A stretch of 64,000 nt of DNA, taken from assembly GCA_014529385.2 (NCBI GenBank), contig CM043946.1:35552558-35616557 (forward strand), read 5' to 3'. The notes below the pieces were generated by a model, which was not told where the DNA came from, ran no database searches, and worked only from the letters and a program-made list of their open reading frames with translations. This document shows positions 1-10,508 of the stretch, piece after piece; positions within the stretch are counted from its first letter, which is position 1; every line of letters starts with the position of its first letter. Made by a program: the position numbers and the translations under genes. Source of the stretch: Adiantum capillus-veneris. Its lineage: Eukaryota; Streptophyta; Polypodiopsida; Polypodiales; Pteridaceae.

Positions 1-559
1 TTGAAACTTGCATTGTGTTCCTCTTTCTTTGCTCTTTAATTCAAGTGTAAGCATTGTCAGTTTTGTTGTGGTTCGCGACTACGCATCTATGAGCCTTAAT
101 TGCAAATTTGAGTGCTTAAATCATTGTTTTTAGTCATTTTGACCATAGGAGAGTGTTCCTAGACCATAGGGCGACCTTTCTAGACTGATCTATTGCAGTT
201 TTTAGGACCATTTTCATGATGGATCGTGATTTTGATACCTTGTCGGATGATGACCAGAGTTGGTAGGATAGTGCCCCTAGGTGTCTTAGACCTCCTCCTA
301 AAGTTTCGTTGCATTTCGAGTCTGTTCAAGTGTCAAAATGGCTTGATGACCTAGAGCTATGAGAAAGGATATAGGAAAATTTTCATGATCATTGAGTGGT
401 TGGTTTGCTTGTAGAGTTGTTGTGTTTGCTTGTTAAGGTCGCTTCTTGAGATTGACAATCTCAAAGATTCTTCGTGCCCCATCTGAGTCACTTCCCTGAG
501 TATTGACATTATATAATGTTAGTACCAAGAAGCTATGTTGCAGACGTCCATCGCGGCGA
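1..559. other. No supported gene; probable element interior
   Basis: No open frame or recognisable domain is visible. The stretch lies on the 3' side, in minus-strand sense, of a decayed gag and probably holds the rest of that element, but I could not recover further retroelement motifs from it. Confidence 0.4.
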
Positions 560-1300
560 CCCACTAACACTCATAGAGTTTTCCATGTCTTGGGAGCTTT
601 GCCATTACCTTGTAGACTAGACCACCATTGTCGGGAATATTTTTTAAAATGCATAGCTACATGATGTAGCTTGGAGAACTCCATGAAGACCTCGTCTCCA
701 AAGGCCGCATCGAATTGTTGGATGAAGGCCAAAACTTTATCCGTAGCACCAAGGTGGCATCATAGGTGAGAAAAGAGATTATCTTTCCTCCTTCCTTGAA
801 CTTTTTAAGCTTGTAGGACCTTTTCCAAGCAGCATAGGATTTGTGTGTCCTCCCTCTTGTATTCTCTAGGAGAATAACTACTTCTTTCATCGAAAGAGGA
901 GAAAGATGATGAAGATGGAGAAGAGGGTGACCTCTTTCTCGACTTTTTCTTCGTTTGATTCCTCTCTTCCCTCTTAGAATGATGAGGAGAAGGACTATAT
1001 GATGATCTTTTCCTGTTGGGAGGAGTTGAGGATCAAGACCGCCATCTGTGCGGAGCCACATCTTTCAAAGAATTTGGAGATTCACTTCTTTCTCTTTCAT
1101 AGGGTTCCTCCTCTTCTCTCACTGAAGAGAATCTTATTTTGGAAGTCTCTACAAGAGACTTCCTAAGCTCTCTCTCTCTCTCCTCTTGGGGAGTTTGGAG
1201 AATCCCATGAATGTGAAGTTGGTGGTTAACTTCAGCTTGCAAGGCAAGGTTGCACATAGCTTGTTGCAACCTAGTAACAAGATAGTTCACAAACATAGGG
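560..1300 (-). pseudogene. Decayed Ty3-type gag remnant
   Basis: Reading the minus strand and allowing frame changes gives a recognisable capsid-type gag: a lysine/glutamate-rich lead-in, then a stretch with the motifs GATDKVLAFIQQFDAAFGDE, SKLHHVAMHF, RQWWSSL and APKTWK. These are typical of the retrotransposon gag domain of plant Ty3-like elements. The open frames are short (about 657-1061 and 1033-1296, different frames), so the gene is frameshifted and non-functional. A primer-binding site complementary to initiator-Met tRNA lies upstream in minus-strand sense at 1771-1782, which fits the orientation. No protease, RT or integrase is recognisable to its left, so the copy is truncated or decayed. 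The family call rests on motif memory. Confidence 0.7.
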
Positions 1301-1770
1301 GCATCATTAGTAGTACCTTCCTGTCCAAAATAAAAGTTGTCAATAATTATTTTAACCTCTTTATTATTGTTAGCCGTGCTAACTAAATTTATATCTATGT
1401 TACTTTGTGCTTTTGCAACTTCAAAACTTTAGTTGCTACTCTTCTTAACTTTTGAAAATTAGCTCTCAAGTAGCCACACCCATGGTTTAGAGACTGTTGA
1501 TTACAAAGAGTAGTGGAGAGAGTCAAACAATGCTCGGTTGATTATAGTTCTTAATGAGCTCGCTAGTAGCTCAAAAATGGTTAAGCCAAAGGCAAGCCTC
1601 AAAAGATTCCATTATTAAGTCTATAGTTCCCAAAGGTGTACCTCGAACTAAGTTCGTTCCAACCGGGATAATAAATCCATGTCCCACTTACCCTCTTGCA
1701 TTGAACAGGTCCAACCTTTCATGGACAACTTAAGGACCTCTCTTCTTAAGCAAGAAAAAAGAAACCAATA

Positions 1771-1782
1771 GCTCTGATACCA
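1771..1782 (-). other. Primer-binding site (initiator Met tRNA type)
   Basis: The minus strand reads TGGTATCAGAGC, the standard plant LTR-retrotransposon site complementary to the 3' end of initiator methionine tRNA. It is followed on the plus-strand right side by TG at 1784, the expected LTR boundary, and sits just upstream of the gag remnant. Confidence 0.75.
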
Positions 1783-1783
1783 A

Positions 1784-2889
1784 TGTAATGAAATTTGGCT
1801 ATAACATTGATTGTAGAGGAATTAAAGTAACAATAGTGAGCATTTCCTTAAGAGAATTTTTAAAGAGAATAAGGAGAGTACTTGATTAGAGGTAGCAAAA
1901 TGAGCATTATACCTAGTTAGTTTGGCATGAGCAATACTTGTAAAAGAAAAAGAGAATTAGAGAAATTGACAACATTTGCGGATCGGATTTACTCAGAGCC
2001 AATCCCCCCTCCAAAAGGATTTTGTATTATAGATTCTCTTTTGAAGAGAGACTTGGTACAATACATACTTTGTGTTCCTTGAGACCTTGTTGATTCCATG
2101 AACATGGTAAGCTTCATGCACCAATATTATGCCCGTAACTAACTTGCAAAAGCATTAACTTGTCCCCGGTCTCAATCCACGACCTCAAACACCTTCAAAG
2201 GTGGAGATAGCTAGCAGGGAGTGAGGGAAGGGAAGAGGAAGAAGAAGTAGCATACAAGAAAGAAGTACTTTCCTCACCATAGATTACTCTTAGAGCTTAG
2301 CATAGTAATGTAGATGGTAGAGAAGATGAGCATGCCATTGTAGCTTGACTCTTGGCTGGATTTTCATTCCATAGCCAAGAGATGTTGGTGTAGAGGCTCT
2401 CTGTTTCTCAAGCTTGGAGAAGAAGATGGAGTTATTTCTCAACACATGAGAGATTGTGTGAGTGTATGAAAGAATGAGCAAAAAGGAGCATCCCTCCTAG
2501 CCTTGGAGACCCCTCTCCACTTTGCAAAAGACACATTAGGAGGCGTATCAGTAAGAGTCTAGAGAGTATACATAGAAAGAAGTACTTTCCTCACCATAGA
2601 TTACTCTTAGAGCTTAGCATAGTAATGTAGATGGTAGAGAAGATGAGCATGCCATTGTAGCTTGACTCTTGGCTGGTTTTTCATTCCATAGCCAAGAGAT
2701 GTTGGTGTAGAGGCTCTCTGCTTCTCAAGCTTGGAGAAGGAGATGGAGTTATTTCTCAACACATGAGAGATTGTGTGAGTGTATGAAAGAATGAGCAAAA
2801 AGGAGCATCCCTCCTAGCCTTGGAGACCCCTCTCCACTTTGCAAAAGACACATTAGGAGGCGTATCAGTAAGAGTCTAGAGAGTATACA
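1784..2889 (-). repeat. Putative 5' LTR region of the decayed Ty3-type element
   Basis: The sequence right of the primer-binding site should be the 5' LTR of the minus-strand element. It begins TG in plus sense and could end at one of the TATACA points near 2571 or 2888. No partner LTR lies in the window, so the outer boundary is unproven. The right half contains a tandem duplication, annotated separately. Confidence 0.35.
2256..2889. repeat. 317-bp tandem duplication (two copies)
   Basis: Two nearly identical units, about 2256-2572 and 2573-2889, both run from GAAAGAAGTACTTTCC to AGAGTCTAGAGAGTATAC. Only a few substitutions separate them, so the duplication is recent. It lies inside or next to the putative LTR. 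Matching 63-codon frames in both copies are by-products of the repeat, not genes. Confidence 0.9.
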
Positions 2890-3333
2890 TTTTTTATCTT
2901 GTCAAATTGTGTGTGTGAGCATTCTCGCGCACACACGCACAGAGTATGTTTCATGGAAACCCTCTCACTTGGCTCCCACTTTGGAAAGATTGGCCAGCTT
3001 CAGCTGAATTCAAGCTGGAGGGGTTCCGATTGTCTCATTTATTGTTTTGCTATGCTAGCACAAAGGGTAGAGATAGACGTCATGCTAGGTATGTGTGAGA
3101 GAGATTGTTGTAGGCACATCTCACATAGCTTGGAACTTCAAGCTTTTGGTGCGGCAGGCCGATGGGAGAAAGTAAAGGGGTGGGATCAAAGGTACGTTCA
3201 TGGGCCAATGGGTGGAGGAGGAGGGTGGTGAGATCTTGAGAGCACAGGAAGAAGTCGTGGGGTGGGAGCAAGGGTAACACGAAGCTACAACAGGCACAAC
3301 GGTGTCTTTTACAATGTTTTTCATACAATGCAC
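2890..3333. other. No supported gene
   Basis: Contains a short (CA)n-like tract near 2925-2941 and no frame with recognisable protein features on either strand. Confidence 0.5.
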
Positions 3334-3487
3334 AACATCATGAGCTTTTGCTCGAGAGGCACCGCATAACTAGCTAGGTACGATTGGGGGTCGGGGACCG
3401 CCGGCCCCCCATCGGGCTGGCGGTCCCCTGCCCCCAATCGTACCTAGCTAGGTATGCAGTGTCTCCTTCACCGAAGCTCATGATGTT
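3334..3487. repeat. Foldback hairpin element, copy 1 (GC-rich core)
   Basis: Outer arms AACATCATGAGCTT (3334-3347) and its exact reverse complement (3474-3487) enclose a second inverted repeat of 39-nt arms at 3364-3402 and 3419-3457, about 3 mismatches, with a 16-nt loop. The core contains TAGCTAGGTACGATTGGGGG and is strongly GC-rich. Similarity to the copy near 7.6 kb extends beyond the arms, to about 3310 on the left and 3540 on the right, in inverted orientation. It could be a small non-autonomous foldback transposon or a hairpin-RNA locus. No transposase is present. Confidence 0.7.
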
Positions 3488-3687
3488 GAGGTAAGTCACA
3501 ATGTGGGAATTATTGTGATAATTTATCCAAAACTTCTTGTGAGGACGAAAACTGCGACAAAGCGCCCTTTGAATTTGAAGCCACAATTTCTAATGTGGGG
3601 AGTCCGGGACTATACGTATTCGGGTTGCAGGTAACAAACAGGTTATGCCTTAGTTCAAGGCAACACACCACTGGCAGCCACGTAGAC

Positions 3688-3833
3688 AGGAAATTTGTGC
3701 AGGGCATGCCATGTTGGCCAGTAAGGAGAAGAGGAAGGGAAAAGCATTGTGGCTGCAAGAATTTGCTACCAGGTGGACCATAGGTCTTGCCTTTTTAACA
3801 TAGTAATAGACTGGAAATTTGCGCAGAGCATCG
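3688..3833. repeat. Dispersed short repeat, two partial copies
   Basis: A roughly 75-bp motif at 3688-3762 (GGAAATTTGTGCAGGGCATGCC, then a GAGAAGAGGAAGGGAAAAG segment) recurs at 5325-5404. A shorter piece lies at about 3800-3833, preceded by TAGTAATAGA as in the 5.3-kb copy. No function is evident. Confidence 0.65.
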
Positions 3834-3842
3834 TTGTGAGTT

Positions 3843-4347
3843 TTGGAAAAAAAATCTTATTTATATTTTTTTAGACTGCCAACATATTGGTTCCTTCTAA
3901 AAGAAACCCAAATATTTTGGGGATACTTTTCGAGATTCCCTTTCCCCCTCCCCTCAGCCCTGCACCATGAGCGCCATCATCCCCATGTAAGTTGTCATGG
4001 CCAGTCTGTTTTCCCAGCTCCGCCTCTAGCTGCGTGCCCGCCTCCTCTCCCTCAGCCCTCGCATATGCCTACAACTAGTTGCAGCAAGAGAGGCCTTCTG
4101 GACGACAGCCATAGCAGACTTGGGCTCAGCTGATCTCCCTCCCCCCCCAGAATGCTGTCTGCTTCGGATTGCAACAACGACAGAAGCATACACACACACA
4201 CACACACTCGTCTGCTGGTGCTGCCGCTCCTCTGCAGACCGAAGGTAAGCAAGCACAGGTCTACGCGAGAGAGAGAGAGAGAGAGAGAGAGACGGGCGAT
4301 TAGGAGGGGAACAACATGGCCTGCACGTGCCCCCAACTGGAAGTCGC

Positions 4348-4383
<36 letters not shown>

Positions 4384-4700
4384 GCTCCTGCCGCCGCCAG
4401 ACAGCGCAAGAGGGCGGTTAGCTCACGTCCACGTGGCCCTGCCCCCCCCCCCCCCCCCGGCCCCCCCCCCCCCTTGCCACCTGCAGTGCATCCCTCACTC
4501 GTCGCTACGTGAGCATCCCCATCGGATTCCACCTCTTCCATTGCTTTTTGAAAATCGGGCAGACATACTACTGGGTCTGTTCCCACTTTCATTAATTAAT
4601 TTCCAAGCGTCATTCTTTTGAAATCATCAATTCAGAAGGGAAAGCCACCCTCCACATCACAGACCCCTCGTCACCCCTGCACCATGGAATTTGTGATCGC
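3843..4700. other. Low-complexity stretch: (CA)n, (GA)n and poly(C)
   Basis: Holds (CA)n near 4190-4207, (GA)n at 4267-4292 and 4349-4380, and two C runs (4442-4458 and 4461-4473) separated by GG. Frames here give only Arg-Glu or Pro runs from the simple repeats, so no gene is supported. Confidence 0.8.
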
Positions 4701-5195
4701 CATGGACGCTCGCCTGCATCGCAATGGTGCCTGCCTTCTCCCCTCACTGACCGTGACCCAAGCCTAGAGCAAAGCGGAGGTTATAACCCCACGACCCCTC
4801 CCCTACCAATTCACACATCGATCCCTTGATTCATCAGCTCTCTTGCATGTGCATCTGGCAACGTTGCCTCTATCTGACCTCATCCATATGTCGCTTGTCT
4901 TTGGCCCCTCATGGGAAAAACGCAGAATCGCTAGGCCTCTCTCATGACTCATGGAGTCATCATTGATCAAAGGAAAGAGAGACCTAGATTCAGTCCGCCA
5001 TGGAAAACTTCTGGATCTCATTACCCTCACCCCGTTTGAACAGACTTTGTTCATCATCGGCAAGCGCCATCGCCAGGGAGTGCATCCAGATGATCGCGAA
5101 ACAAAAAAAATGTGTCTATACTACCTTAGCTCTAACACACTGCATCCAAACGATAGTGACAGCCAGAAAATCATGTTCGATCGGGACACATGGCA

Positions 5196-5244
<49 letters not shown>

Positions 5245-5324
5245 CCCCCTCCGCCCACGCCTCTTTTCCCTAAAGCCTGTAGGAGAATCTATTGAGATTC
5301 CTATAAAAACAATTGGGCCTTTAA
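4701..5324. other. No supported gene; (CT)n at 5198-5241
   Basis: A pure (TC)n tract of about 44 bases spans 5198-5241. Overlapping frames on both strands cross it and have no recognisable domain. Confidence 0.6.
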
Positions 5325-5404
5325 TATAGTAATAGAGAGGAAATTTGTGCAGGGCATGCCTCGTTGGCCATTGAGGAGAAGAGGAAGGGAAAAGATTTAT
5401 GGCT
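5325..5404. repeat. Dispersed short repeat, second locus
   Basis: Matches the unit at 3688-3762 over about 75 bases, with the same TAGTAATAGA lead as the short piece near 3800. Same orientation as the first locus. Confidence 0.65.
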
Positions 5405-5874
5405 GATCTGGCGGCAAAGAAATTGTAAAATGTTTGATTCGGCTTACCAGACACCAAGTCTGAAAACCCTTTTTCCTTCCCTTCTTGTGCAAGGTGTGCA
5501 AATTGCTAAAGATCAAGTCACTTTGTACATAACCAAAAAAAAGATTCAAAGTATTTCTATGATCGTGTTTACTCATGGGGAGCGAGTGACAATGATTTAG
5601 ATGATAAAATCATGTCTTGTAATGATTGGGAGAACGAGATCGACATCGAGATTGCGCAACTCGAGGATCGGATTAATGAAGGATACTATTACTTGGAGAG
5701 GCTCCAAGCAGAGATTAACAGATGTGCAGGAATGTAAATGAAGGTGTCTCGAGCATGGGCTGGGAGCCATAAGGTCATTGTGTATGTCAGATCAGTTGTA
5801 TATTTTGAATTGGGCCAGGCGCCTATGTGGAATATGTCACTATGTGGAATATGTCAGAGCAGGGCTCTGTGAAC

Positions 5875-5924
5875 ATTATGTATACTTTTTGCTCATTTAA
5901 TTATGTATACTTTTTGCTCATTTA
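5875..5924. repeat. 25-bp tandem duplication
   Basis: Two head-to-tail copies of a 25-bp AT-rich unit beginning ATTATGTATACTTTTTGCTC. They lie about 75 bp upstream of the WD40 copy, and a smaller partial duplication (GTGGAATATGTC) lies just before, at about 5827-5855. Confidence 0.85.
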
Positions 5925-5996
5925 ATTAAATTCCTCGCGCTTATCGTTTTTTTTATAAAAAAAACCGCTTTTGGGATCGGAAGACCCTCTTTATAA

Positions 5997-7162
5997 ATGT
6001 GCCTTTCAGCTTTCAATTTTCAAAGCCGTGTCGAAGAAGCAGCAAGCAAGATCATGAGGCGGCCTTCCCCCAGCCATGTCAAACCTGCTAATTTCTGCAA
6101 GACGTCGATGCCGCATGATGAGGACGCAGACATGATGAGCAGAAGACAATTAGGGCATGCAAGTGTTGGCAGGCCGCCATTTACTACTCATGTGCGGCGG
6201 CCATGGAAAACCTATCGGGTACTGAGTGGCCACTTGGGATGCGTGAGGTCCATCACTTTCAACTCGGCGAACGACTGGTTTGCAACGGGATCGGATGACA
6301 GAACCATCAAGATTTGGGATGTTGGCTCGGGGCAGTTGAAGCTGAGTCTAACTGGCCATGCCCTCGGAGTTCAAGGTCTTGCCGTCAGCTCCACACATCC
6401 TTACTTGTTCTCTGCTGGTGCGGATAATCAAGTGAAATGCTGGGATCTGGAATACAACCAGGTAATCCACTCCTATCATGGGCATTTGAGCGGAGTTTAC
6501 TGCCTAGCGCTCCACCCGACCCTGGACAATGTTGTTTTGACAGGGGGGCGCGACTCTGTTTGCCGAGTTTGGGATATGCGAACAACGGTCCAAGTTCATG
6601 CTTTGTCAGGGCACAAGGACCTTGTCTCTTCTGTCATGGCTCAAGCCATACACCCTCAAATTATTGTCACTGGCTCGCATGATACAACCATCAAACTCTG
6701 GGATCTTGTCGCAGGAAAGTCCATGTCTACCCTCACATTCCATAAGACATCCATCCGGGCACTAGCACAACACCCTTTGTTTGATCGCTCCGCCTCCTTT
6801 GCATCTGCCTCCACTGGCAGCATCAAAAGTTCACTCTTCCAAGGGGTCAAATTCTAACTAATATACAGGCAAAAAGGGGCAACATTCTCCATTGTGTTGC
6901 CGTGAATGAAGAGAGTGTGATGGTGTCGGGAGGAGATGATGGAAGCCTTTGGTTTTATGATTGGAGAAGTGGTCATAATTTTCAGCAAGAGCAGTCAAAA
7001 GGTCAGCCTGGGTCACTTGCATGTGAACAAGCAATCTATGCCTTGTCCTATGATGTGACCGGGACCAGGCTGGTTACATGTGAGGCTGACAAGACTGTAA
7101 AGATGTGGAAGCAGGATGAGAATGCTACATGTCACAATATGCACCCGCTCAATTCCAGATAG
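5997..7162 (+). pseudogene. Intronless PRL1/PLRG1-like WD40 copy with one frameshift
   Basis: PRL1/PLRG1 is a WD40 subunit of the spliceosome-associated NTC/MAC complex. From about residue 60 the frame at 5997-6857 follows that family closely: [55 protein letters not shown] and [12 protein letters not shown], each a WD40 blade end. The frame breaks in the A-run at 6825-6828. One extra A would restore a reading that joins the frame at 6902-7162, which holds the last blades (SLWFYDWRSGH, VTCEADKTVKMWKQDENAT). No introns are visible over about 1.1 kb, whereas plant PRL1 genes as I know them are intron-rich, so retroposition is likely. The long N-terminal region of PRL1 is missing or replaced, and the C-terminus stops a few residues short. 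No poly(A) tail or target duplication was found. A sequencing error in the A-run is the alternative to a real lesion. Confidence 0.85.
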
Positions 7163-7575
7163 AATATGCTTATCATTATGTTAAGTATGGATGTGGTGAT
7201 GTTGGGTGCAGCAGTAGTTATCGCATATGCAACTATGCAAAATTCGGCGTAGTGACTAGATGACTTGCATAGTTGCGGTGCACTAGTGACCATGCAAGCG
7301 ACACAGTTATTTCAAAAAGTAACTAATAACTATGCATTGCATGACCACTGCCTAGCTCTGCAGGAACTGTATTGTATTATTTGTAGATGATCATGTGCGA
7401 GTGTAAGGTTCACCAACTCTTTTAACTTCATTATTAGTCTTGCCTGCACATCCTTGTGTTCATAGGTCTATTGAAGATGTGGCAATATCAAGTGCAGTGG
7501 TCAAGGTTCGCACCGCTTCCTTTTGTGCATCCTCCATGTTTAATTGTAGCTCCAAGCATCAAAGTTTTTTTCTAG
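7163..7575. other. No supported gene downstream of the WD40 copy
   Basis: Unique sequence with no recognisable frame, poly(A) tract or terminal repeat that would mark the 3' edge of a retrocopy. Confidence 0.5.
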
Positions 7576-7720
7576 GTACAAGAAGTTTTGGATAAATTCT
7601 CACGAGAATTTCCACATTGTGACTTACCTCAACATCATGAGCTTCTTCTACCTAGCTAGGTACATGGTGCCTCTCGACCAGAAGCTCATGATGTTATGCA
7701 TTGTATGAAAAACACTGAAA
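7576..7720. repeat. Foldback hairpin element, copy 2
   Basis: Perfect 16-nt arms at 7631-7646 (AACATCATGAGCTTCT) and 7680-7695 enclose the palindrome TACCTAGCTAGGTA. Sequence on both sides matches copy 1 (3310-3540) in inverted orientation: the CAAGAAGTTTTGGATAAATT side lies left here and right there. The GC-rich core of copy 1 is absent, so the loop differs while the arms are conserved. Confidence 0.7.
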
Positions 7721-8179
7721 AAAGACTGTTTTCCTACATGAGAAAATTTATAAATCTTCTTGTGAGCAATGGACGCACCAGTGCTTGTTGGAGGGGTTAA
7801 TTGGACGGGGCATACTTCAGTGCCATTAGACCTGTCTTGTTTCTCCAAAATTTTCTTATCATTGAGCTTCACAACCTTTAAAGGTGTGGCAATGAGCCTT
7901 GATTGAAAGCACTCTTGCGGGCTAGGGACTTGGGAGTTACAACTTACCTTACCACCCTTGATGCCAGTGTGTGGCATCTTTGCTGGCTGAGGTGGGGTAG
8001 GGATGCTGAGTTGGCAGCAATCGCACAGCCAACCTTGATATTCCGTTCAATAATCCGCTTGACATGTCACGATTGTGACGTATTCTTTGTCTTTGGGAGT
8101 GCCCTTGTCCTCCTCACTAATTGACACCTCCCTAGGGAGGTGGGATCAATGGCCCACAGTAGGCGTCGTGAGGCGGGTG

Positions 8180-8390
8180 CAATCTGGGCCATCCGATCGC
8201 CGTTTGAACTAGGTGTGAACAAAGAGTGAATTTGGGAGGTATGTGCACCGCACCGAATTTGGTGCAAACTCGGTGTGAACTCAACGTGAACAAAGTGTGA
8301 GCTTGGGAGGGTCTGCACACCACACCAAATTTGGTGTGAACTCAATGTGAACTCGGTGTGAACTAGATGTAAACTTGGCTGCAACACTGT
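8180..8390. repeat. Degenerate GTGAACT-type short repeats
   Basis: Imperfect iterations of GGTGTGAACT / GTGAACAAAGTGTGA occur on the plus strand, about 8 to 10 times in 200 bases. No coding potential was recognised. Confidence 0.5.
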
Positions 8391-8424
8391 GATCTATAAA
8401 CTTACCACACACACATACCTTTCA

Positions 8425-8560
8425 CCGAACGTGCGATAGCCTAGTGGTTAGAGTCAATTCCGTGGGGGAGAGGGTAGTGGGTTCAAGCCCCGGATCCAAC
8501 GAGCACAATCAACCGATGATCGTGAGCCTCCAAAAAGGAGGTGGCACATAATTATTGGCT
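8425..8560 (+). mobile_element. tRNA-derived SINE candidate
   Basis: A perfect RNA polymerase III A-box, TAGCCTAGTGG, lies at 8437-8447. A B-box-like GGTTCAAGCCC lies at 8480-8490, 32 nt further on, as in tRNA genes and tRNA-derived SINEs. The 5' and 3' sides do not form an acceptor stem, so a working tRNA gene is unlikely. The unrelated tail that follows (to about 8560) fits a SINE body, but no terminal poly(A/T) or target duplication was identified, so the 3' end is approximate. Confidence 0.5.
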
Positions 8561-8742
8561 TGCGTGAAATTAAATTCACGCATTACTCAGATTCCCCCAA
8601 TCCCCAACCTACCTACGAAACAACCTGCCCCCGACCTGAGCAATGTCTCTCGACTCCTCTCTCGTCCTCACCTCGCGATCCAACACCTGCTCCTTGCCTC
8701 CGTCGCTCTTTCGTAACACCTGCATCGCCCATCGCCTCCTGC

Positions 8743-8745
<3 letters not shown>

Positions 8746-8799
<54 letters not shown>

Positions 8800-8830
8800 C
8801 GACCTCGAGCCCTCCCCACTTGCATTTCCG

Positions 8831-8928
<98 letters not shown>

Positions 8929-8971
8929 CGACCTCGAGCCCTCCCCACTTGCATTTCCGTGAATAGAGAGT

Positions 8972-9027
<56 letters not shown>
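8746..9027. repeat. Compound microsatellite with a duplicated unique spacer
   Basis: The order is (GA)n 8746-8797, a spacer from 8798, (TA)n to about 8879, (GA)n to 8926, the same spacer from 8927, then (GA)n to 9027. The 39-bp spacer (starting AGCGACCTCGAGCCC) is repeated exactly with a 129-bp offset, so the whole block arose by unequal exchange or slippage of a unit larger than the dinucleotide. Confidence 0.95.
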
Positions 9028-9029
<2 letters not shown>

Positions 9030-9430
9030 GGCTTCCCATGTCTTTTAGGCCTATGTCACACTTGGGCACCCACCCCCCTCCCATTTTCGGTGTGGCCAAG
9101 ATAATGCAACTGCAAAAAGGCGACGCGCGAAATGCTTTCAGTGGTTACAAACTTTGTCGGTGCTTGCCCACCCTCTGACATGGGCACGAGGCCATGTTGC
9201 ACTTTTGGCTCAGCAAATGGCTGCCTGCCACCTCGACGTGGCCAGTCATTGCCCGTCCCAGTGTGACATAGGCCTCAGCCTCCAATCAACAGAGGGGGAA
9301 AGAGCATTTGCTCAAGGCATCTTCGATTTTCTTTTTTTTTTGTCATGGTGCAGACATAGTGCCAACGCTTGCCTATTTATATAACCACCCTCTTACAATG
9401 AACAAATCATCCTCTTTTGTAGGTGTCTAG
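9028..9430. other. No supported gene
   Basis: Sequence between two microsatellites, without a recognisable protein or element signature. Confidence 0.5.
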
Positions 9431-9484
9431 GTGTGTGTGTGTGTGCGCGCACGCGTGCATGCGTGCGTGCGTGTGTGTGTGTGT
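9431..9484. repeat. (GT)n/(GC)n purine-pyrimidine tract
   Basis: Alternating GT, GC and AC dinucleotides over about 54 bases, a sequence class able to adopt Z-DNA. No gene context was identified. Confidence 0.85.
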
Positions 9485-9643
9485 CTCTTGTCTTGTCTAA
9501 TTGTGTCTGATCGTGCAACATGGTATCATGTAGCACATTTTGTTCACCCACCACCCTTCCCCTCTCCTTCCCCGGGGGATTCACTGTGTTTTTCCGTATG
9601 GTACCACGTGAGTGTACAATAGGGGGTTTTTAGATTTTGTACA

Positions 9644-9891
9644 TAAGCGTATACAATAGGGGTAGCCCCTCATTATTTCATACTCATACCGTAGACATAA
9701 GGGAGGGAGGTGAGGGAGAGGAGGGGACGGGGGGAGGGTGGTTACATTGGGGCTACATTCAACTACTTAAGCGTATACAATAGGGGTAGCCCCTCATTAT
9801 TTCATACTCATACCGTAGACATAAGGGAGGGAGGTGAGGGAGAGGAGGGGACGAAGGGAGGGTGGTTACATTGGGGCTACATTCAACTACT
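9644..9891. repeat. 124-bp tandem duplication
   Basis: Units 9644-9767 and 9768-9891 both start TAAGCGTATACAATAGGGG and include a G-rich GGGAGGGAGGTGAGGGAGAG segment that could fold as a quadruplex. The copies differ at only a few positions. A (CT)n tract follows at 9918-9961. Confidence 0.95.
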
Positions 9892-9916
9892 TGAGCCACC
9901 TTAAATACATTACTAA

Positions 9917-9917
<1 letters not shown>

Positions 9918-9961
<44 letters not shown>
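9918..9961. repeat. (CT)n microsatellite
   Basis: Uninterrupted CT dinucleotides over about 44 bases. Confidence 0.95.
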
Positions 9962-9965
<4 letters not shown>

Positions 9966-10508
9966 GATGAATACTTTCATGGCGTGGTGAAAGTAAGGGC
10001 AAACTTGAAATTCTCTCGTTTTCTTGATCAAAATTAGAAGCTTTGGGTAATTACACTAAAACTTATGTAAATTTCCTCGTAGCCAAGCTCAAACCCTCAA
10101 AATTCCCAAAATACCCTTCAAATTTTTAAAATTCCCAAAGTACCCTTGTATCTATTTTGATCGGATTGATCAAGCTTTTCTAATTTTTATTCCTTTTTGA
10201 CAATTTAGATGCATTTTTGAGTGGTTAGCATGTAATTTGTCACATATTACCTCACAAAACAAGCAATTATGTCCACAAAGATAACGCATAAGTGTAGTCA
10301 TCAACAAAATGTCTATTTTGGGACGGAATTTCTCCTTTTCTCCTTGCTGTCAACCGGCAATTTTGAAATTTAAAGCGGCACGATATTAAGTCAAGACAAT
10401 TTTTTCCCAATGGATGATTGCATTTGGGCAGATAGAAGTGGCAGAAGGAGAGCCCAATTAATCCTCGCTTGTTGCAGAATCCTAGCATTACGTCGTGCAG
10501 TGCTCAAA
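9962..10508. other. No supported gene
   Basis: AT-rich unique sequence; short frames have no recognisable features. Confidence 0.5.

Noticed and set aside
2290-2798. Two near-identical 63-aa minus-strand frames
   Set aside because: They exist only because of the 317-bp tandem duplication and have no recognisable features.
3843-4133. A 96-codon plus-strand frame
   Set aside because: No conserved motif; it overlaps Pro/Ser-rich low-complexity sequence with frames on the other strand.
8431-8503. tRNA gene at the A-box/B-box pair
   Set aside because: The ends do not pair into an acceptor stem, and the anticodon arm could not be drawn convincingly; a SINE head fits better.
8560-9099. Frames of more than 100 codons with Ser-Leu or Arg-Glu runs
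   Set aside because: Translations of (GA)n/(CT)n and (TA)n tracts. The same holds near 4.2-4.6, 5.1-5.4, 47.0-47.3 and 58.4-58.8 kb.
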